A DNA stretch of 64,000 nt from Ostreococcus mediterraneus (lineage: Eukaryota; Chlorophyta; Mamiellophyceae; Mamiellales; Bathycoccaceae), in the NCBI GenBank assembly GCA_012295225.1, contig WMKK01000019.1, positions 248,001-312,000 of the forward strand, read 5' to 3'. Position numbers and translations under genes: made by a program. Each line of letters starts with the position of its first letter. Positions within the stretch are counted from its first letter, which is position 1. The notes beneath the pieces are model-generated. The model was not told where the DNA came from. It did not search any database and saw only the letters and a program-made list of their open reading frames with translations. This document shows positions 27,533 to 38,100 of the stretch, one piece after another.

Positions 27533-29212
27533 ATGGCGGTCGCGAACAAAGACGCGCGGGCGCGCACGGGACGTGATATGGAGTGTTCTATGCCGACGCA
27601 CGCGGCGGATGTGACGTCGACGTCGATGGTGACGGGCAGGAGGGGTGATGTGTTTGCGATGCTGCCGCTGGCGAGCGCGAGCGCGAACGCGGCGTCGGAT
27701 GCGAAAAATCTATCAATGGCGCTCGATCGACTGAAACTCGCGCGCGTGCGAGGGGTGATGATTGATGTATGGTGGGGCGTGGTTGAACGCGCGGCGCCGA
27801 GGTCGTACGCGTGGGATGGGTACGTGGAATTGATTGGAATGTGTCGCGCGCGCGGGCTCGAGGCGCACTGCGTGCTGAGCTTTCACGCGTGCGGTTCGAG
27901 CGTGGGCGATGGGGGGTGTGCGATCCCGCTTCCGCCCTGGGCCGCGGCGGCGAATGGTGATGATTACTTCACCGACGCCAGAGGGGGGCAAAGTCGAGAA
28001 TACTTGTCGCTATGGAGCGATGAGACGCGCGCGCGATGTCGAGGCGACAGGAGCCCGAGCGAGTGCTACGGGGAATTCGCCGAACGGTTTGCCGAACGTT
28101 TCGCGGACGATATTCGCGACGGTGTCATCACGCAAGTCATTGTTGGTTTAGGTCCGTGTGGAGAGCTGAGGTACCCGTCGTATTGCGCGAGACGGCGATG
28201 GGGGTTTCCGGGGGCGGGGGCGTTGCAATGCTACGACGAGCGCGCGCGCGCGGCGTGGGCGATGGATGCCGCATCGCGTGGGGGTGTTCCGGAGTGGGGG
28301 CGCGCCCCGCCCAATGATGGAGCGCGATATAATGCAGACCCCGATGGGCGCGCGTTGGATGTCGTGGTGCTAGATTGCGGCGGCAGCGGCGGCGGCGAGC
28401 GACGCGGAGCGTCAGAATCAGAATCAGACGATGACGGCGGCGAGCAAAGTCCCGAGCGCAAACAGCGTCGGCTCGCGATGTCGCGTTCGGCCTCGAGCGC
28501 GTCCAATAGTCTCGCTGACTTACGCGTGTCCTCGGCGCTATCGATATCATCGCTTCTAGAGAATTCACGACGACACGATGACAACGAAGACGAAGACGAA
28601 GACGCATTTTTTCGAGAGGCATACGCGACGGCGCGCGGGAAACATTTCTTATCGTGGTACGCCCGCGAGCTCACCGCGCACGCCGACCGCGTGCTCGAAC
28701 GCGTCTGTGATGCATTCCATCGCGCCGGCGTTGATCCTGAGATTGGCATCAAATGCCCAGGCGTACATTGGTGGGTCAAACATCCCAGCCGCGCCGCCGA
28801 ATGCGCCGCCGGGTACTACGGCGCCGACGGCGAGAGCGCGTACGCCGAAATCGTTCGCACGTGCGCGAAATTCAACGCATCGCTCACATTCACGTGCGTC
28901 GAGATGCGAGATATTGAACATGACGCGGCGCACATGTGCTCGCCCGAAACGCTTCTCGCGCAAGTCTTACGCGACTGCGCGACGCACGGCGTGCGAGTGC
29001 ACGGCGAAAACGCGCTGTTTCGTTTAGACGACGACGCGTACTCGCAAATTTTACGCGCATACGGCAAAATAAATACTGGCGACGACGACAACGGTGCGAA
29101 CACCAATATGGGTGCGTTGTCGTCGTTTACGTTTTTGCGTTCATGCGACGCGTTGTTCGAAGAGGAGAATTTCGCGAGATTTACGGATTTCATCCGACGC
29201 ATGTCGGCGTGA
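27533..29212 (+). CDS. beta-amylase (GH14)
   Basis: A 559-residue glycoside hydrolase family 14 enzyme that releases maltose from the non-reducing ends of starch chains. Both catalytic glutamates are present: Glu211 in GPCGELRYPSY and Glu492 in HGENALFRLDD. Other family blocks are GVMIDVWWGVVE, the flexible loop HACGSSVGD, and GVHWWVKHPSRAAE. A segment of about 80 residues (DNA about 28351-28610) is inserted between PNDGARYNADPDG and REAYATARGKHFLSWY, where soybean beta-amylase has only a few residues. It is rich in Ser, Asp, Glu and Gly and probably forms a surface loop. No clear transit peptide is seen, so it may be cytosolic or carry an atypical signal. The ATG at 27533 is the first in frame. 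Confidence 0.95.
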   Translation: MAVANKDARARTGRDMECSMPTHAADVTSTSMVTGRRGDVFAMLPLASASANAASDAKNLSMALDRLKLARVRGVMIDVWWGVVERAAPRSYAWDGYVELIGMCRARGLEAHCVLSFHACGSSVGDGGCAIPLPPWAAAANGDDYFTDARGGQSREYLSLWSDETRARCRGDRSPSECYGEFAERFAERFADDIRDGVITQVIVGLGPCGELRYPSYCARRRWGFPGAGALQCYDERARAAWAMDAASRGGVPEWGRAPPNDGARYNADPDGRALDVVVLDCGGSGGGERRGASESESDDDGGEQSPERKQRRLAMSRSASSASNSLADLRVSSALSISSLLENSRRHDDNEDEDEDAFFREAYATARGKHFLSWYARELTAHADRVLERVCDAFHRAGVDPEIGIKCPGVHWWVKHPSRAAECAAGYYGADGESAYAEIVRTCAKFNASLTFTCVEMRDIEHDAAHMCSPETLLAQVLRDCATHGVRVHGENALFRLDDDAYSQILRAYGKINTGDDDNGANTNMGALSSFTFLRSCDALFEEENFARFTDFIRRMSA

Positions 29213-29300
29213 GCGAATCGCGCGTGTGTACTTCATAATCGTGTACTTTATTCGTGTATGCTAATAAGTCAATATATATACTGTGTGTATGCTATGTCTA

Positions 29301-30125
29301 CTAGGCGTCACCATCCCCGCCGCCGTCGTCGTCGTCGTCGTCAATCATCTCGACGCGCTTGTACATTAAAATTTTCTTCTTTGTCCCCGCCGTGAACGCT
29401 CGAGCAAACATTTGACCAACTTTCCCAACCGTATCCTCCACCTCACGCGCATTCACCCGCACGTACCCGTACCGTTCATACAACCTCAACGCACGAACAT
29501 TATCCTCATCGACGTGCAGCGCAATAACCGCAGGTTTCGGTCGCATTTTCCCGCAATACTCGTCGCACGCGCGCAGCAACGCTCGACCGACGCCTCGCCC
29601 GCGTCGCTCCGGCTCCACCGCCATGCCGCTCAAATACGCAAAATACGACTGCTCCGTCAACCCTAACGCCAAAGGCACATTCGCCACAATCTTTTCCTTG
29701 CTCGCCTTGGCGCCGAACGCGGGAAGCGACGTGACATCGACGCATCCAAAGACGTCGGCGTTCGCGTCGCTCGGAGCCACATCCGCGTCAAGCGCCGTCG
29801 CTCGTAACAGCACGAACGCCGCGCCCGACCAGCGGATTTTCGCCACCAGCCCATCGAGCACGGTATTTGTCGTGCTCGGCGCGTCGAACGCGCGCGCGGT
29901 CGTGCTCGCCACGACGCGGAGCTGCGTGAGCAACGCGTCGCCATCGCCGGTGACTTGCGTCACCACGCACGACGCTTTATCGTCCTCCACCGTCGCGCGC
30001 GCGACGCGAACGGCGCGCGGGCGACGCGCGATGCGCGGTGACGATGATGACGGGGCGTGGCGTCGCGGTGGCGCGCGCGCGCGCGCCGTCGACGCGCGCA
30101 TGTGGGGCGTCGATGAGTGACGCAT
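29301..30125 (-). CDS. GNAT-family N-acetyltransferase, plastid-targeted by prediction
   Basis: A 274-residue protein. Residues 1 to about 60 are Arg/Ala/Ser-rich with almost no acidic residues, as in a transit peptide. The acetyltransferase core shows YFAYLSGMAVEPERRGRGVG, containing the acetyl-CoA pyrophosphate loop RRGRGVGRALL, and the later strand VIALHVDEDNVRALRLYERYGY. The C-terminus is a run of Asp and Gly. It resembles plastid GNAT proteins of plants, some of which acetylate protein N-termini and lysines; the substrate here is unknown. The frame is open far upstream, but that part runs antisense through the SET-domain gene. The ATG at 30125 is the first outside it; an ATG at 30101 is also possible. 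Confidence 0.8.
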   Translation of the reverse strand: MRHSSTPHMRASTARARAPPRRHAPSSSSPRIARRPRAVRVARATVEDDKASCVVTQVTGDGDALLTQLRVVASTTARAFDAPSTTNTVLDGLVAKIRWSGAAFVLLRATALDADVAPSDANADVFGCVDVTSLPAFGAKASKEKIVANVPLALGLTEQSYFAYLSGMAVEPERRGRGVGRALLRACDEYCGKMRPKPAVIALHVDEDNVRALRLYERYGYVRVNAREVEDTVGKVGQMFARAFTAGTKKKILMYKRVEMIDDDDDDGGGDGDA

Positions 30126-30158
30126 GAATGTGCGCTGTGCGGCACAGTTCGCCTCGCT

Positions 30159-31535
30159 ATGCGCGCGCGCGCGGCGCCGAGCGCGCGAGTGGTGGATGGT
30201 GACGGCGCAGCGAGTGGTGTGCGACGCCATGGGCGCGCTGGGCGGCGTCGCGCGGCGGTTCGTGCGGCGCTCGAGGCTGTTGAAGGTGATGATTTCGTGA
30301 ATTGGTTGAGCTGCGCGTGTAAAGACGACGGAATTGCGTCGCGCGTGCGCGTAAACGGCGCGTGTGCGGTGACGAAGGCGCGAGGGATTGAAGCCGTGCG
30401 TTCGCTTGCGCCTGGTGAGGTGATATTTTCGATTCCGTACTCGCTGGTGATGGAAACGAGGTTGGCGTTGGATGCGAGCGAGGCTGACGGTCGAGGCGAA
30501 GCGTGGTCGAGCGCGATGGCGATGGATATTCTCGAGCTCAAGCGTGATTTTGACGGTGCTGGGGCGAGTCGACGACGATGGTTGGAAGAACTTCCGTGTC
30601 CGGCGCCGAGCACGCCAGCGATGGACTTTAATGAGGAGGAATTGGCGATGATTGAAGACGAGCGCGTGCGAGCCGAAGCGATTCGCGTTCGCACGGCGCA
30701 CGAACGGGATGTCGTCACATACGCCGATAGGTTGGCGCACATCGGCGCGAGTGCGGATGATTTTAGGGAAGCTCGCAACGTCGTGCACTCGCGAGTATTT
30801 GCGCGAAGAGATGGGGATTGCGTGTCAAAATTGCTCGTACCCGGAGTCGACATGGTGAATCATTCGGCGACGCTCGCGAACGCCGTCGTGCGCGTGGTGA
30901 CGAGTCCCGAGAACTGCCAAGGTCGTGCGGCGACGGAAGAAATCGCCGATGTGTCGTCGAGCTCATCTGCCGCGTGCGATGTCGTTACAGAGGACAAGTA
31001 TTTCCAGCTCGTCGTCGATCCAGACGGAGAAACGATTGACTGCGGCGACGAAGTGCTCATTTCATACGGCGCCTTCCCGAACGATCCTTTCTTTATGTAC
31101 TTTGGTTTCGTGCCCGATGACAATCCGAACGATACGGTGATACTATTCGACGACGTCGACGAGCTGTTCGACTTCATCGAACGTGACGAGACATTGGCGG
31201 CGAAGGCACTTTGCATGGACGACGACGCGAAATCTCGAGCTCGAGCGGTGAGCCCATCCGCACTGTCGTGCACAATCGACGCTGTGGATGGCGCATTAAT
31301 CCAAATCTGTGACGGCATTATTCAAATACCATGGCTCGACGTCGTGCGCGCGCGTTGCCGGAATATATTAACCGGCGGTCGATTTTCCACAAAAATCGCC
31401 GAAGACGTCGCGCTCGCGCGCTCAAACACACTCTCCCCGAACGCCGCGCTCGCGCTGGCGTTCCGATTGCACAAAAAAGCCATCTTAATCGCCCCGCTTG
31501 GGCAATCTCTGGCGCAATACGAACCAACCGCGTAG
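30159..31535 (+). CDS. SET-domain methyltransferase, Rubisco LSMT / SETD3 type
   Basis: A 458-residue protein with the split SET domain of the Rubisco large-subunit methyltransferase group. Seen are GACAVTKARGIEAVRSLAPGE at the start of the SET fold, LLVPGVDMVNHS with the SAM-binding Asn-His, and DEVLISYGAFPNDPF with the catalytic tyrosine. A C-terminal helical substrate-binding domain follows. Known relatives methylate lysine or histidine in Rubisco, aldolase, ribosomal proteins or actin; the target here cannot be read from sequence. The N-terminus (about 60 residues) is basic and could be a targeting peptide. The ATG at 30159 lies 33 bp from the divergent GNAT start codon. The frame extends upstream only to a non-ATG codon. 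Confidence 0.85.
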   Translation: MRARAAPSARVVDGDGAASGVRRHGRAGRRRAAVRAALEAVEGDDFVNWLSCACKDDGIASRVRVNGACAVTKARGIEAVRSLAPGEVIFSIPYSLVMETRLALDASEADGRGEAWSSAMAMDILELKRDFDGAGASRRRWLEELPCPAPSTPAMDFNEEELAMIEDERVRAEAIRVRTAHERDVVTYADRLAHIGASADDFREARNVVHSRVFARRDGDCVSKLLVPGVDMVNHSATLANAVVRVVTSPENCQGRAATEEIADVSSSSSAACDVVTEDKYFQLVVDPDGETIDCGDEVLISYGAFPNDPFFMYFGFVPDDNPNDTVILFDDVDELFDFIERDETLAAKALCMDDDAKSRARAVSPSALSCTIDAVDGALIQICDGIIQIPWLDVVRARCRNILTGGRFSTKIAEDVALARSNTLSPNAALALAFRLHKKAILIAPLGQSLAQYEPTA

Positions 31536-31855
31536 CGTTTTCATAGCGATAGCTTTTTCATAGCGTTTTCATACAGCACTACAGCCTCGATTCTGTTACG
31601 TGCTCTCACACTCCGACGCACGTTGGATCGCCGCCGCGCACTCCGTGACACGCGCACGGCGCGCACGATTTGTACCGCGCTCGAGCGACTCGGAGCGCCT
31701 TAGGTGCGCTTCAGTGCACGCACGCGGCGTGAGCTCGACAATTTGATTTTGGTCATCCATTTCTTGGGTGTTGAATACAGTTTGGCGTTCACACGCGCGC
31801 GCGCTCGATAAGAACCCACACAGACACCCATATCGCGTCAACGTTATCGTACACC
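31536..31855. promoter_or_regulatory. intergenic, promoter of the WW-domain gene
   Basis: A 320 bp gap. It begins with three near-tandem copies of TTTTCATAGCG or TTTTCATA (31537-31575), just after the SET-gene stop codon. The rest is GC-rich with no recognisable element. The open frame on the minus strand here is low-complexity and not called. Confidence 0.4.
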
Positions 31856-33748
31856 ATGGTCAGCGCGAAGGATCTCTCAAAGGCGTACTCGCTGAGCGCG
31901 TTCGCGAGCCGCGAGCAGACTGAGAAACCGAGCGACACAGCCGACGCCGAGCGCGCCGTCGATACCGCGAGCGATTCGGGCAGCGCGGGTCAAAGATCGA
32001 TGTACAGCCTGTCGCAGCGTTCGAGTGATCGCGACGAGTTCGCGCGTCCGGCGAGTGTGATGGATGCGTCACCGGCGAGCGTCGCCCCGCCCGCGCCGAG
32101 GCGTAAGTGGCGAGGCGAAGAGCTCGATGGCTATTTAATCGTCGGCGAGTACGAAGACGCGCAAGGTAACGTGTGGTTGAAGCGGCGTGATAAAGATATT
32201 GGACGCGAGCACTTTTTTAATCCCGCGAGCAAGGTGAGAGAGGATGAAAAATCGCGAGAATGGCGAGTCATAGACGTGGATTCGGATGAATCCGGCGGTA
32301 GCGAAAGCGAACGGGAGGACGAAGACGACGGTACGGATTTCACGAGTTTAATCACCGGGGAACGATGGAAAAAGTATCATGAAAAATCACGCGATGCGTA
32401 CTTTTACGTAAACTCGAAGACGAATCAGACAACGTGGGAACATCCAGATGGGGATTTTGGCGACGCGCTCGTGTCGGTTGGATTCACCGCGCTCGGCGGC
32501 GTCCCAACTAAAGCCGACGTTGACAATGCCGAGCGCGATGCGCAGGAAGACGCACAAATGAGCAAAAAGACAGCGGTTATTTCGCACGACGAGAGAATCG
32601 ATACAAAGTTTACAAAATTGTGCGTGGTGAATGAGCGTTGGTTAGAAAAGTATCCACCCGTCGTCGCCGTACCATCACGGCCACACGATTTCAAAGGCGT
32701 GTATGGCGAGGAGGCTGCGTTTTGGGACCCCGAAGCGGACTCGCATTCCGTCGATAACAATGAAGGATCAGAGCGTGGGGATAACGTATTCGATGACGCG
32801 TACGAGGCGGAAGACTCGCTCGCGCGGTTTACGTCGGCGGTGGATTTGGCGACGCCAGAGGAATTGCGGCCGCTCGGCGTCGCGCGCGCGTACGTGGATT
32901 CGTTGCTGAACGCGATGTTTGATCTCATCGATGACGACGAAAATTACGCGCACGCGAGAAAGATACTCGCGGCATCCTCAGCATCGACGGCTGCGTCAAA
33001 GGTATCGTCGGCGTCGGTCAAAGCGAAACAAATGCCGAGCACGAAAAGGTCATCACACGTCATCGTCGCGACGTTAAACGCGCACGAATCGTCAGAATTA
33101 AGCAAACGCGATGCGTTTGAAAAACGCCGCGCGGCGTACCGGAACACTATTGGCGATGAGCGCTTGAAATTTGACCGGGAGGATGACGACATTGACGAGA
33201 CAATTTTTCGTCGACGCTTACACGCGCCGTACGATCTCGTCATCTCCACCGCGTTGCGCATCGAGAGTGTGGCACACGGAGACCATAGTGATGAAAATAG
33301 CAACGACGCCGCGAGCCATTCAGGCTCGCATGGGTATTCCGATTCCGAGGGCACTCGCAAAGAACTCGCGGCGTTGCGCGCGTCAAAGACTATGCAAAAG
33401 TCGGCGACGACGCGCCGGCGAGAAGCCGAAGACGCTCGCATCGAAGCCGAATCCCAAGCCGAATACGCCACCGCTCAGAAAAGTAAAGAAGAAGACGTCC
33501 GCGAACGCCGCGGCTTAATCGCATTCTTAGCGAGAAGTATGTCCAAAAAGGCACGCGCCGCTCGTGCCGCTGCAAAGCAAGCCAAGCGAGAGCAACGGCG
33601 AGACGCCAAAGCCTTGGCAAACGCTAACTACGCCGCCCCTTGGGAAAAGCACGAGCAGAGAAAGTCAGTACGCGCCCAAGCTCTTATATCAGACTCCGAA
33701 AGCGACAAGAGCGCAAGCGATTTTTTGTTTCAACGCCAAAAGTCTTAA
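31856..33748 (+). CDS. WW-domain protein of unknown function
   Basis: A 630-residue protein. One good WW domain lies near residues 164-196 (GERWKKYHEKS, then YFYVNSKTNQTTWEHP), with both tryptophans and the terminal proline. A second, weaker aromatic segment lies around residues 95-140 (GYLIVGEYEDAQGNVWLKRR). The middle is acidic with DEDDG-type runs. The C-terminal 170 residues are basic and coiled-coil-like (repeated KAR, EAE and AKQAKREQRRDAK). WW domains bind proline-rich partners and occur in splicing and transcription factors. I cannot assign a role. Two proline-rich proteins in this window are possible partners only in principle. Confidence 0.75.
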   Translation: MVSAKDLSKAYSLSAFASREQTEKPSDTADAERAVDTASDSGSAGQRSMYSLSQRSSDRDEFARPASVMDASPASVAPPAPRRKWRGEELDGYLIVGEYEDAQGNVWLKRRDKDIGREHFFNPASKVREDEKSREWRVIDVDSDESGGSESEREDEDDGTDFTSLITGERWKKYHEKSRDAYFYVNSKTNQTTWEHPDGDFGDALVSVGFTALGGVPTKADVDNAERDAQEDAQMSKKTAVISHDERIDTKFTKLCVVNERWLEKYPPVVAVPSRPHDFKGVYGEEAAFWDPEADSHSVDNNEGSERGDNVFDDAYEAEDSLARFTSAVDLATPEELRPLGVARAYVDSLLNAMFDLIDDDENYAHARKILAASSASTAASKVSSASVKAKQMPSTKRSSHVIVATLNAHESSELSKRDAFEKRRAAYRNTIGDERLKFDREDDDIDETIFRRRLHAPYDLVISTALRIESVAHGDHSDENSNDAASHSGSHGYSDSEGTRKELAALRASKTMQKSATTRRREAEDARIEAESQAEYATAQKSKEEDVRERRGLIAFLARSMSKKARAARAAAKQAKREQRRDAKALANANYAAPWEKHEQRKSVRAQALISDSESDKSASDFLFQRQKS

Positions 33749-33800
33749 ACGTTGTAACCAAATGTAGCCCAGCGTCACTCCGCGCCTCGCCTCGTCGCCC

Positions 33801-34775
33801 ATGTCGTCGTTCGCATGCGCGCGCGCGGCGTCAGTCGACGCACCGCACGCGTCCACGTCGTTCGCGCGCGCGCGCGCACCGCGCCATCGCCCTCGTGCGA
33901 CGCCGCAGCGCCGCGAACGCGGCGTCCACTCGAAGGTTGTCCCAACGCATCCGCGCGTCGATGAGGACGGTTTCGTCGCCGACGCATCGTGCAATCGCCG
34001 CCGCGCGCTCGCAGCGGCGTCGTCACTGGCGTTCATCGCGTGGTCCGCGAACGGGCGCGCGGTGGCGACGTCGAATACGACGTTGAGCGACGCGTGGAGC
34101 GCGCTCGGGGGCGGCGACGCCGACCTCGTCTTCCCCGAGCTCTTCGAAGGCAATTGGATTGCGAGCGCTACGTGCACCGCCGTCGACGCCCCGCTCGGGG
34201 ACGAGTTTATCCGCGACCGCGGCGCCTTCGAGCGCCAGCGCGCGGACATTGGCGCGGAGTTTAACTATCCAATTCGATTTTCTAGAAATTCCAGAGGCGA
34301 CGTCGTGCAGGATCGAGCGTTCAACGTGCGCGCCGTCGCCGAAGCCTCGCGCGGCGGTGGACGTCGCGTGCTCGATGGAGAGATAGATTGGGACATTGAC
34401 GACCCAAATGTGTTGAAATTGACCACTGGCGACGGGGCTAGGGTGTTTTATCGCGTACAAGCGCGTTCGATGGAGACGAATATCGACGCGAGAGCGCTGA
34501 CGACGTCTGAACTCGCGCAAATCGTCGTCGATCGCGGCGGCGACGCCGGCGGTGTCGAGCCCAAAGTAAAATCCACGCGCGTGGTGACGAAATATAAATA
34601 CCGCACCGCGGAAGAAGCCAAACGCGGGCCTCAAATCGTCGTGAGCCAAACAGTGTACGAGTATTTGACGTCGTTTGACGACGACCAAAAATTCATCCAA
34701 GCGCGCGGCAAACCCGTCGAAGTCTCCGTGTACAAGCTCGCGCTCGTGCCTTACGACTACGACACCATGAAATAA
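33801..34775 (+). CDS. thylakoid-lumen protein, possibly DUF6816 family
   Basis: A 324-residue protein. The N-terminus is a basic, Ser/Ala-rich plastid transit peptide. It is followed by a twin-arginine lumen signal: RRR, then a hydrophobic stretch (ALAAASSLAFIAW), then a probable cleavage site at ANGRAVA (about residues 67-90). The mature part includes LFEGNWIASATCTAVDAPLGD, suggesting a lipocalin-like barrel, and a conserved block ending VYEYLTSFDD. I recall similar proteins from plants and cyanobacteria annotated only as DUF6816; this is from memory. Function unknown, probably in the thylakoid lumen. It lies only 52 bp downstream of the WW-domain gene on the same strand. Confidence 0.75.
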   Translation: MSSFACARAASVDAPHASTSFARARAPRHRPRATPQRRERGVHSKVVPTHPRVDEDGFVADASCNRRRALAAASSLAFIAWSANGRAVATSNTTLSDAWSALGGGDADLVFPELFEGNWIASATCTAVDAPLGDEFIRDRGAFERQRADIGAEFNYPIRFSRNSRGDVVQDRAFNVRAVAEASRGGGRRVLDGEIDWDIDDPNVLKLTTGDGARVFYRVQARSMETNIDARALTTSELAQIVVDRGGDAGGVEPKVKSTRVVTKYKYRTAEEAKRGPQIVVSQTVYEYLTSFDDDQKFIQARGKPVEVSVYKLALVPYDYDTMK

Positions 34776-35152
34776 TCGTCGTGTGCGCATTTATTCTCAT
34801 TAGCCACGTGTGATTGCGTTTAGGAGCGCCTTACCAATCCTCACGCGTCCCACCATCCGTGACGTCATGTTTTTACCACAATCACCGCCCCTGTCACGCG
34901 CCATTGGACGTGGTTAAACCCTGGAGATCTATTGTGCGCGCTTCAAGGAATGTCATTCATATGCAGCAAAAGCGTTTTGCGGAAGAATACACGCAATGAT
35001 CGCGTTTGTGAGGATCCAACGATGTTACTGTCCGCGACAACTAAACCCTAGGGCAACTTGTCCCACGCCCCGCAGTTCGCGTCGCTCGCACGCGCGCCCC
35101 ATCGCGGATTTCACCGCGCACGCACGCGCGGACGATCGAGCGCAATACGCAC
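34776..35152. promoter_or_regulatory. promoter of glycyl-tRNA synthetase with telo-box
   Basis: A 377 bp gap. A telo-box AAACCCTAG lies at 35043-35051, about 102 bp upstream of the GlyRS ATG, with an imperfect copy AAACCCTGG at 34916-34924. No gene is seen. Confidence 0.5.
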
Positions 35153-38100
35153 ATGACACTCGGCGGGTTGTCTCTCGCCGCGCGCGCGTGTGCGCTGCGT
35201 CCATTGCGCGCTTTGGTGCTGAGACGCGCATCGTCATCGACATCGTCACCGGTCGCAGTCGTCGCGCGTAAGGCGCCCGTGATGTGCGGTGACGTCGGTC
35301 TCGGCGCGCCGCGACGCGCCGCGCGCACGCCGCATGGTTTGGTGCGTTCGTCGTCGCCGTTCGCGCGGTCGATGACGAGGTTGACGAAGTCGCGGGCGAG
35401 CGCGAGCGAGACGGCTCCAGCCGCCGCGCGAGACTCGTCGTCGAGCGCGCGCCGTAACCCGTCCGCACCGACGTTCCAAGACGCCATTTTGCGCTTGCAG
35501 CAGTACTGGTCCAGCCGTGGGTGCGCGATCGTGTTGCCGCATAACACCGAGGTTGGGGCTGGGACGATGAACCCGGCGACGTTTTTACGCGCGTTGGGTC
35601 CCGAGCCGTGGAACGTGTGCTACCCGGAGCCGAGCGTGCGTCCGGATGATTCTCGGTACGGCACCAACCCGAATCGCGTGCAGAAACACACGCAGTTTCA
35701 GGTGATATTGAAACCGGCGCCGGCGAATCCGCAAGAGATGTATTTGGGATCGCTCGAGGCGTTGGGCATCGATACGTCGGCGCACGACGTGCGCTTCGTA
35801 GAGGATAATTGGGAGTCTCCGGTGCTCGGGGCGTGGGGTCTCGGGTGGGAAGTGTGGATGGATGGTATGGAAGTGACGCAGTTTACGTACTTTCAGCAGT
35901 GCGGGTCGTTGAAGGTGGCACCAACGGCGGTGGAGATTACGTATGGGTTGGAGCGGATTTTAATGGCGTTGCAAGGCGTGGATCACTTCAAGGATATTGC
36001 GTATAACGACACGATGTCGTACGGTGAAATGCGCATGCAAGAAGAGTATGAAATGTCGGTATTTAACTTGGATGAGGCGAGCGTGGAGACGCACCGCACG
36101 CGATTTGAATTAGCGGATAAAGAAGCGTTGCGTATGCTCGAAGCTCGGTTGCCCATTCCGGCGTTTGACAACTTGCTCAAGGCGTCTCACGCGTTCAACG
36201 TGCTCGATGCGCGCGGCGCTGTTGGCGTAACCGAACGTCAAAAGTTATTTGCTTCGATGCGCAACTTGGCGCGCGAAACCGCCAAGCTTTGGGTAAACAG
36301 ACGCGAGGAGCTCGGATACCCACTCGGCGTTTCTGACGCCGTCGCTGGCGTGTCCCTCGTGCACAGTACCGGAGCTTTACCGACCACCGCCGCCGATTGC
36401 GTGATTGAAATAGGCACAGAAGAGTTGCCTCCGCAAGACGTGACGACCACGGCGAAACAGTTCGGCGACGCCATCCAAGATTTGCTCAAGGCGGAAGGCT
36501 TGACGAATGCCGGGGTTTCCATCGGCGCCACGCCTCGACGATTCGTCGTCTCTATCAAAGACTTGAGCCCTGGGCAAGAAAGTGTCAACGAGCGTGTGCG
36601 TGGACCGCCTTTGAGCCGCGCGTTCGAGGATGACGGTGTGACCCCATCGAAGGCTGCACTTGGTTTTTGCAAGAAGAATGGCGTCGACGCGAGCGCGTTG
36701 GAAAAGGATGACGAATACGTCTGGGCTGTCATTCGCAAGGAGGGCCGCTCCGCTGTAGGCGTCCTCGAAGATGCGTTGCCGAAAATTATCGCGTCCATTT
36801 CGTTCCCTCGCGCCATGCGTTGGGCCACGGGATCGGACAACGCTTTTAGCCGTCCGTTGCGATGGTTGTTTGGCGTGCACGGCGAGCGACATTTGACATT
36901 TCAAGCGTTGGACGTGCACAGCGGCACGTCGACGCGACTCTTGCGCACGAGAGGTGACGTTTCTGACACGTACAACGCCGCCAACGCTAAGGAGTACCAT
37001 GATTTATTAGCCAAGGAATCCATCGTGATCAGTTTTGAAGAACGCATGACGAGCATCTGGAACGACGCTCAAAACGCGGCGAAATCTGTCGGCGGCGTCG
37101 TTCCAGAAACCGCGCGCGACGGCTTGCTCGATGAAGTCGCAAACTTGGTCGAAGCGCCGAACGTCGTCATGGGCACGTATGACGACGCATTCTTAGCCTT
37201 GCCGAAAGAGGTGTTGGTGATGGTGATGCGCAAGCACCAACGATACTTTCCGGTAGAGAATGAACGCGGAGAATTAAAACCGTACTTTGTGACGTTTGCC
37301 AACGGCGCGTGCGACGTCGACGTCGTCAAGCACGGTAACGAAGCTGTATTGCAAGCGCGCTATGAAGATGCTAAATTCTTCTACGATGACGATTTAAAGA
37401 AGACGCTGGCGGAATTCAAGCCCAAGCTTAGCGGGATTACGTTTCAGCAAGAACTCGGCAACATGTTGGAAAAGACGACGCGCGTCGAAGGTTTAGTCGC
37501 CGACGTCGCTGCTGCACTCGGGTACGGCGCTGACGTCGTCAAGCCCGCGCAACACGCCGCGGGGTTAGCGCGCGCGGATTTAGCCACGAGCATGGTCATG
37601 GAACTCACCGCGTTGGCGGGCACCATGGGACGACACTACGCCGAAAAAGAAGGCTTGCCGCGGGACGTGAGCGAGGCCATCTTTGAAGCGTGTCTCCCGC
37701 GAAGCGCCGGAGATTCCTTACCGTCCACGCCCGCCGGCATCACTGTTGCCGTGGCTGATCGCTTAGATACGCTCATTGGTTTATTCGCCGTCGTGGGTGG
37801 CCCCAAGGCGTCGGCAGATCCATTTGGCTTGCGCCGAGCGGCGTACGGTTTGGTGCAAACGCTCGTCGCGTCTGGATCCGCGTGCGACGTGCGCTCGCTC
37901 ATCGAGCTCGCAGCGGCAAAACAACCAGTGACTGTGCCCGCAGAGCGCATCGACGAGTGCGTGACATTCATCACCCGTCGTCTCGAACAATTATTTATCG
38001 ACGCCGGAAACGACGTGGAATGCGTGCGCGCTGTTTTGAAGGAACGCGGCGGCTCGCCGGCATTGGCGTCCACCTCGGTAGCCGAACTCGTCGGAATCGA

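Noticed and set aside
30126-30788. N-terminal extension of the GNAT frame to 495 residues
   Set aside because: It runs antisense through the conserved SET domain and has no domain of its own. The ATG at 30125 gives a normal transit peptide and core.
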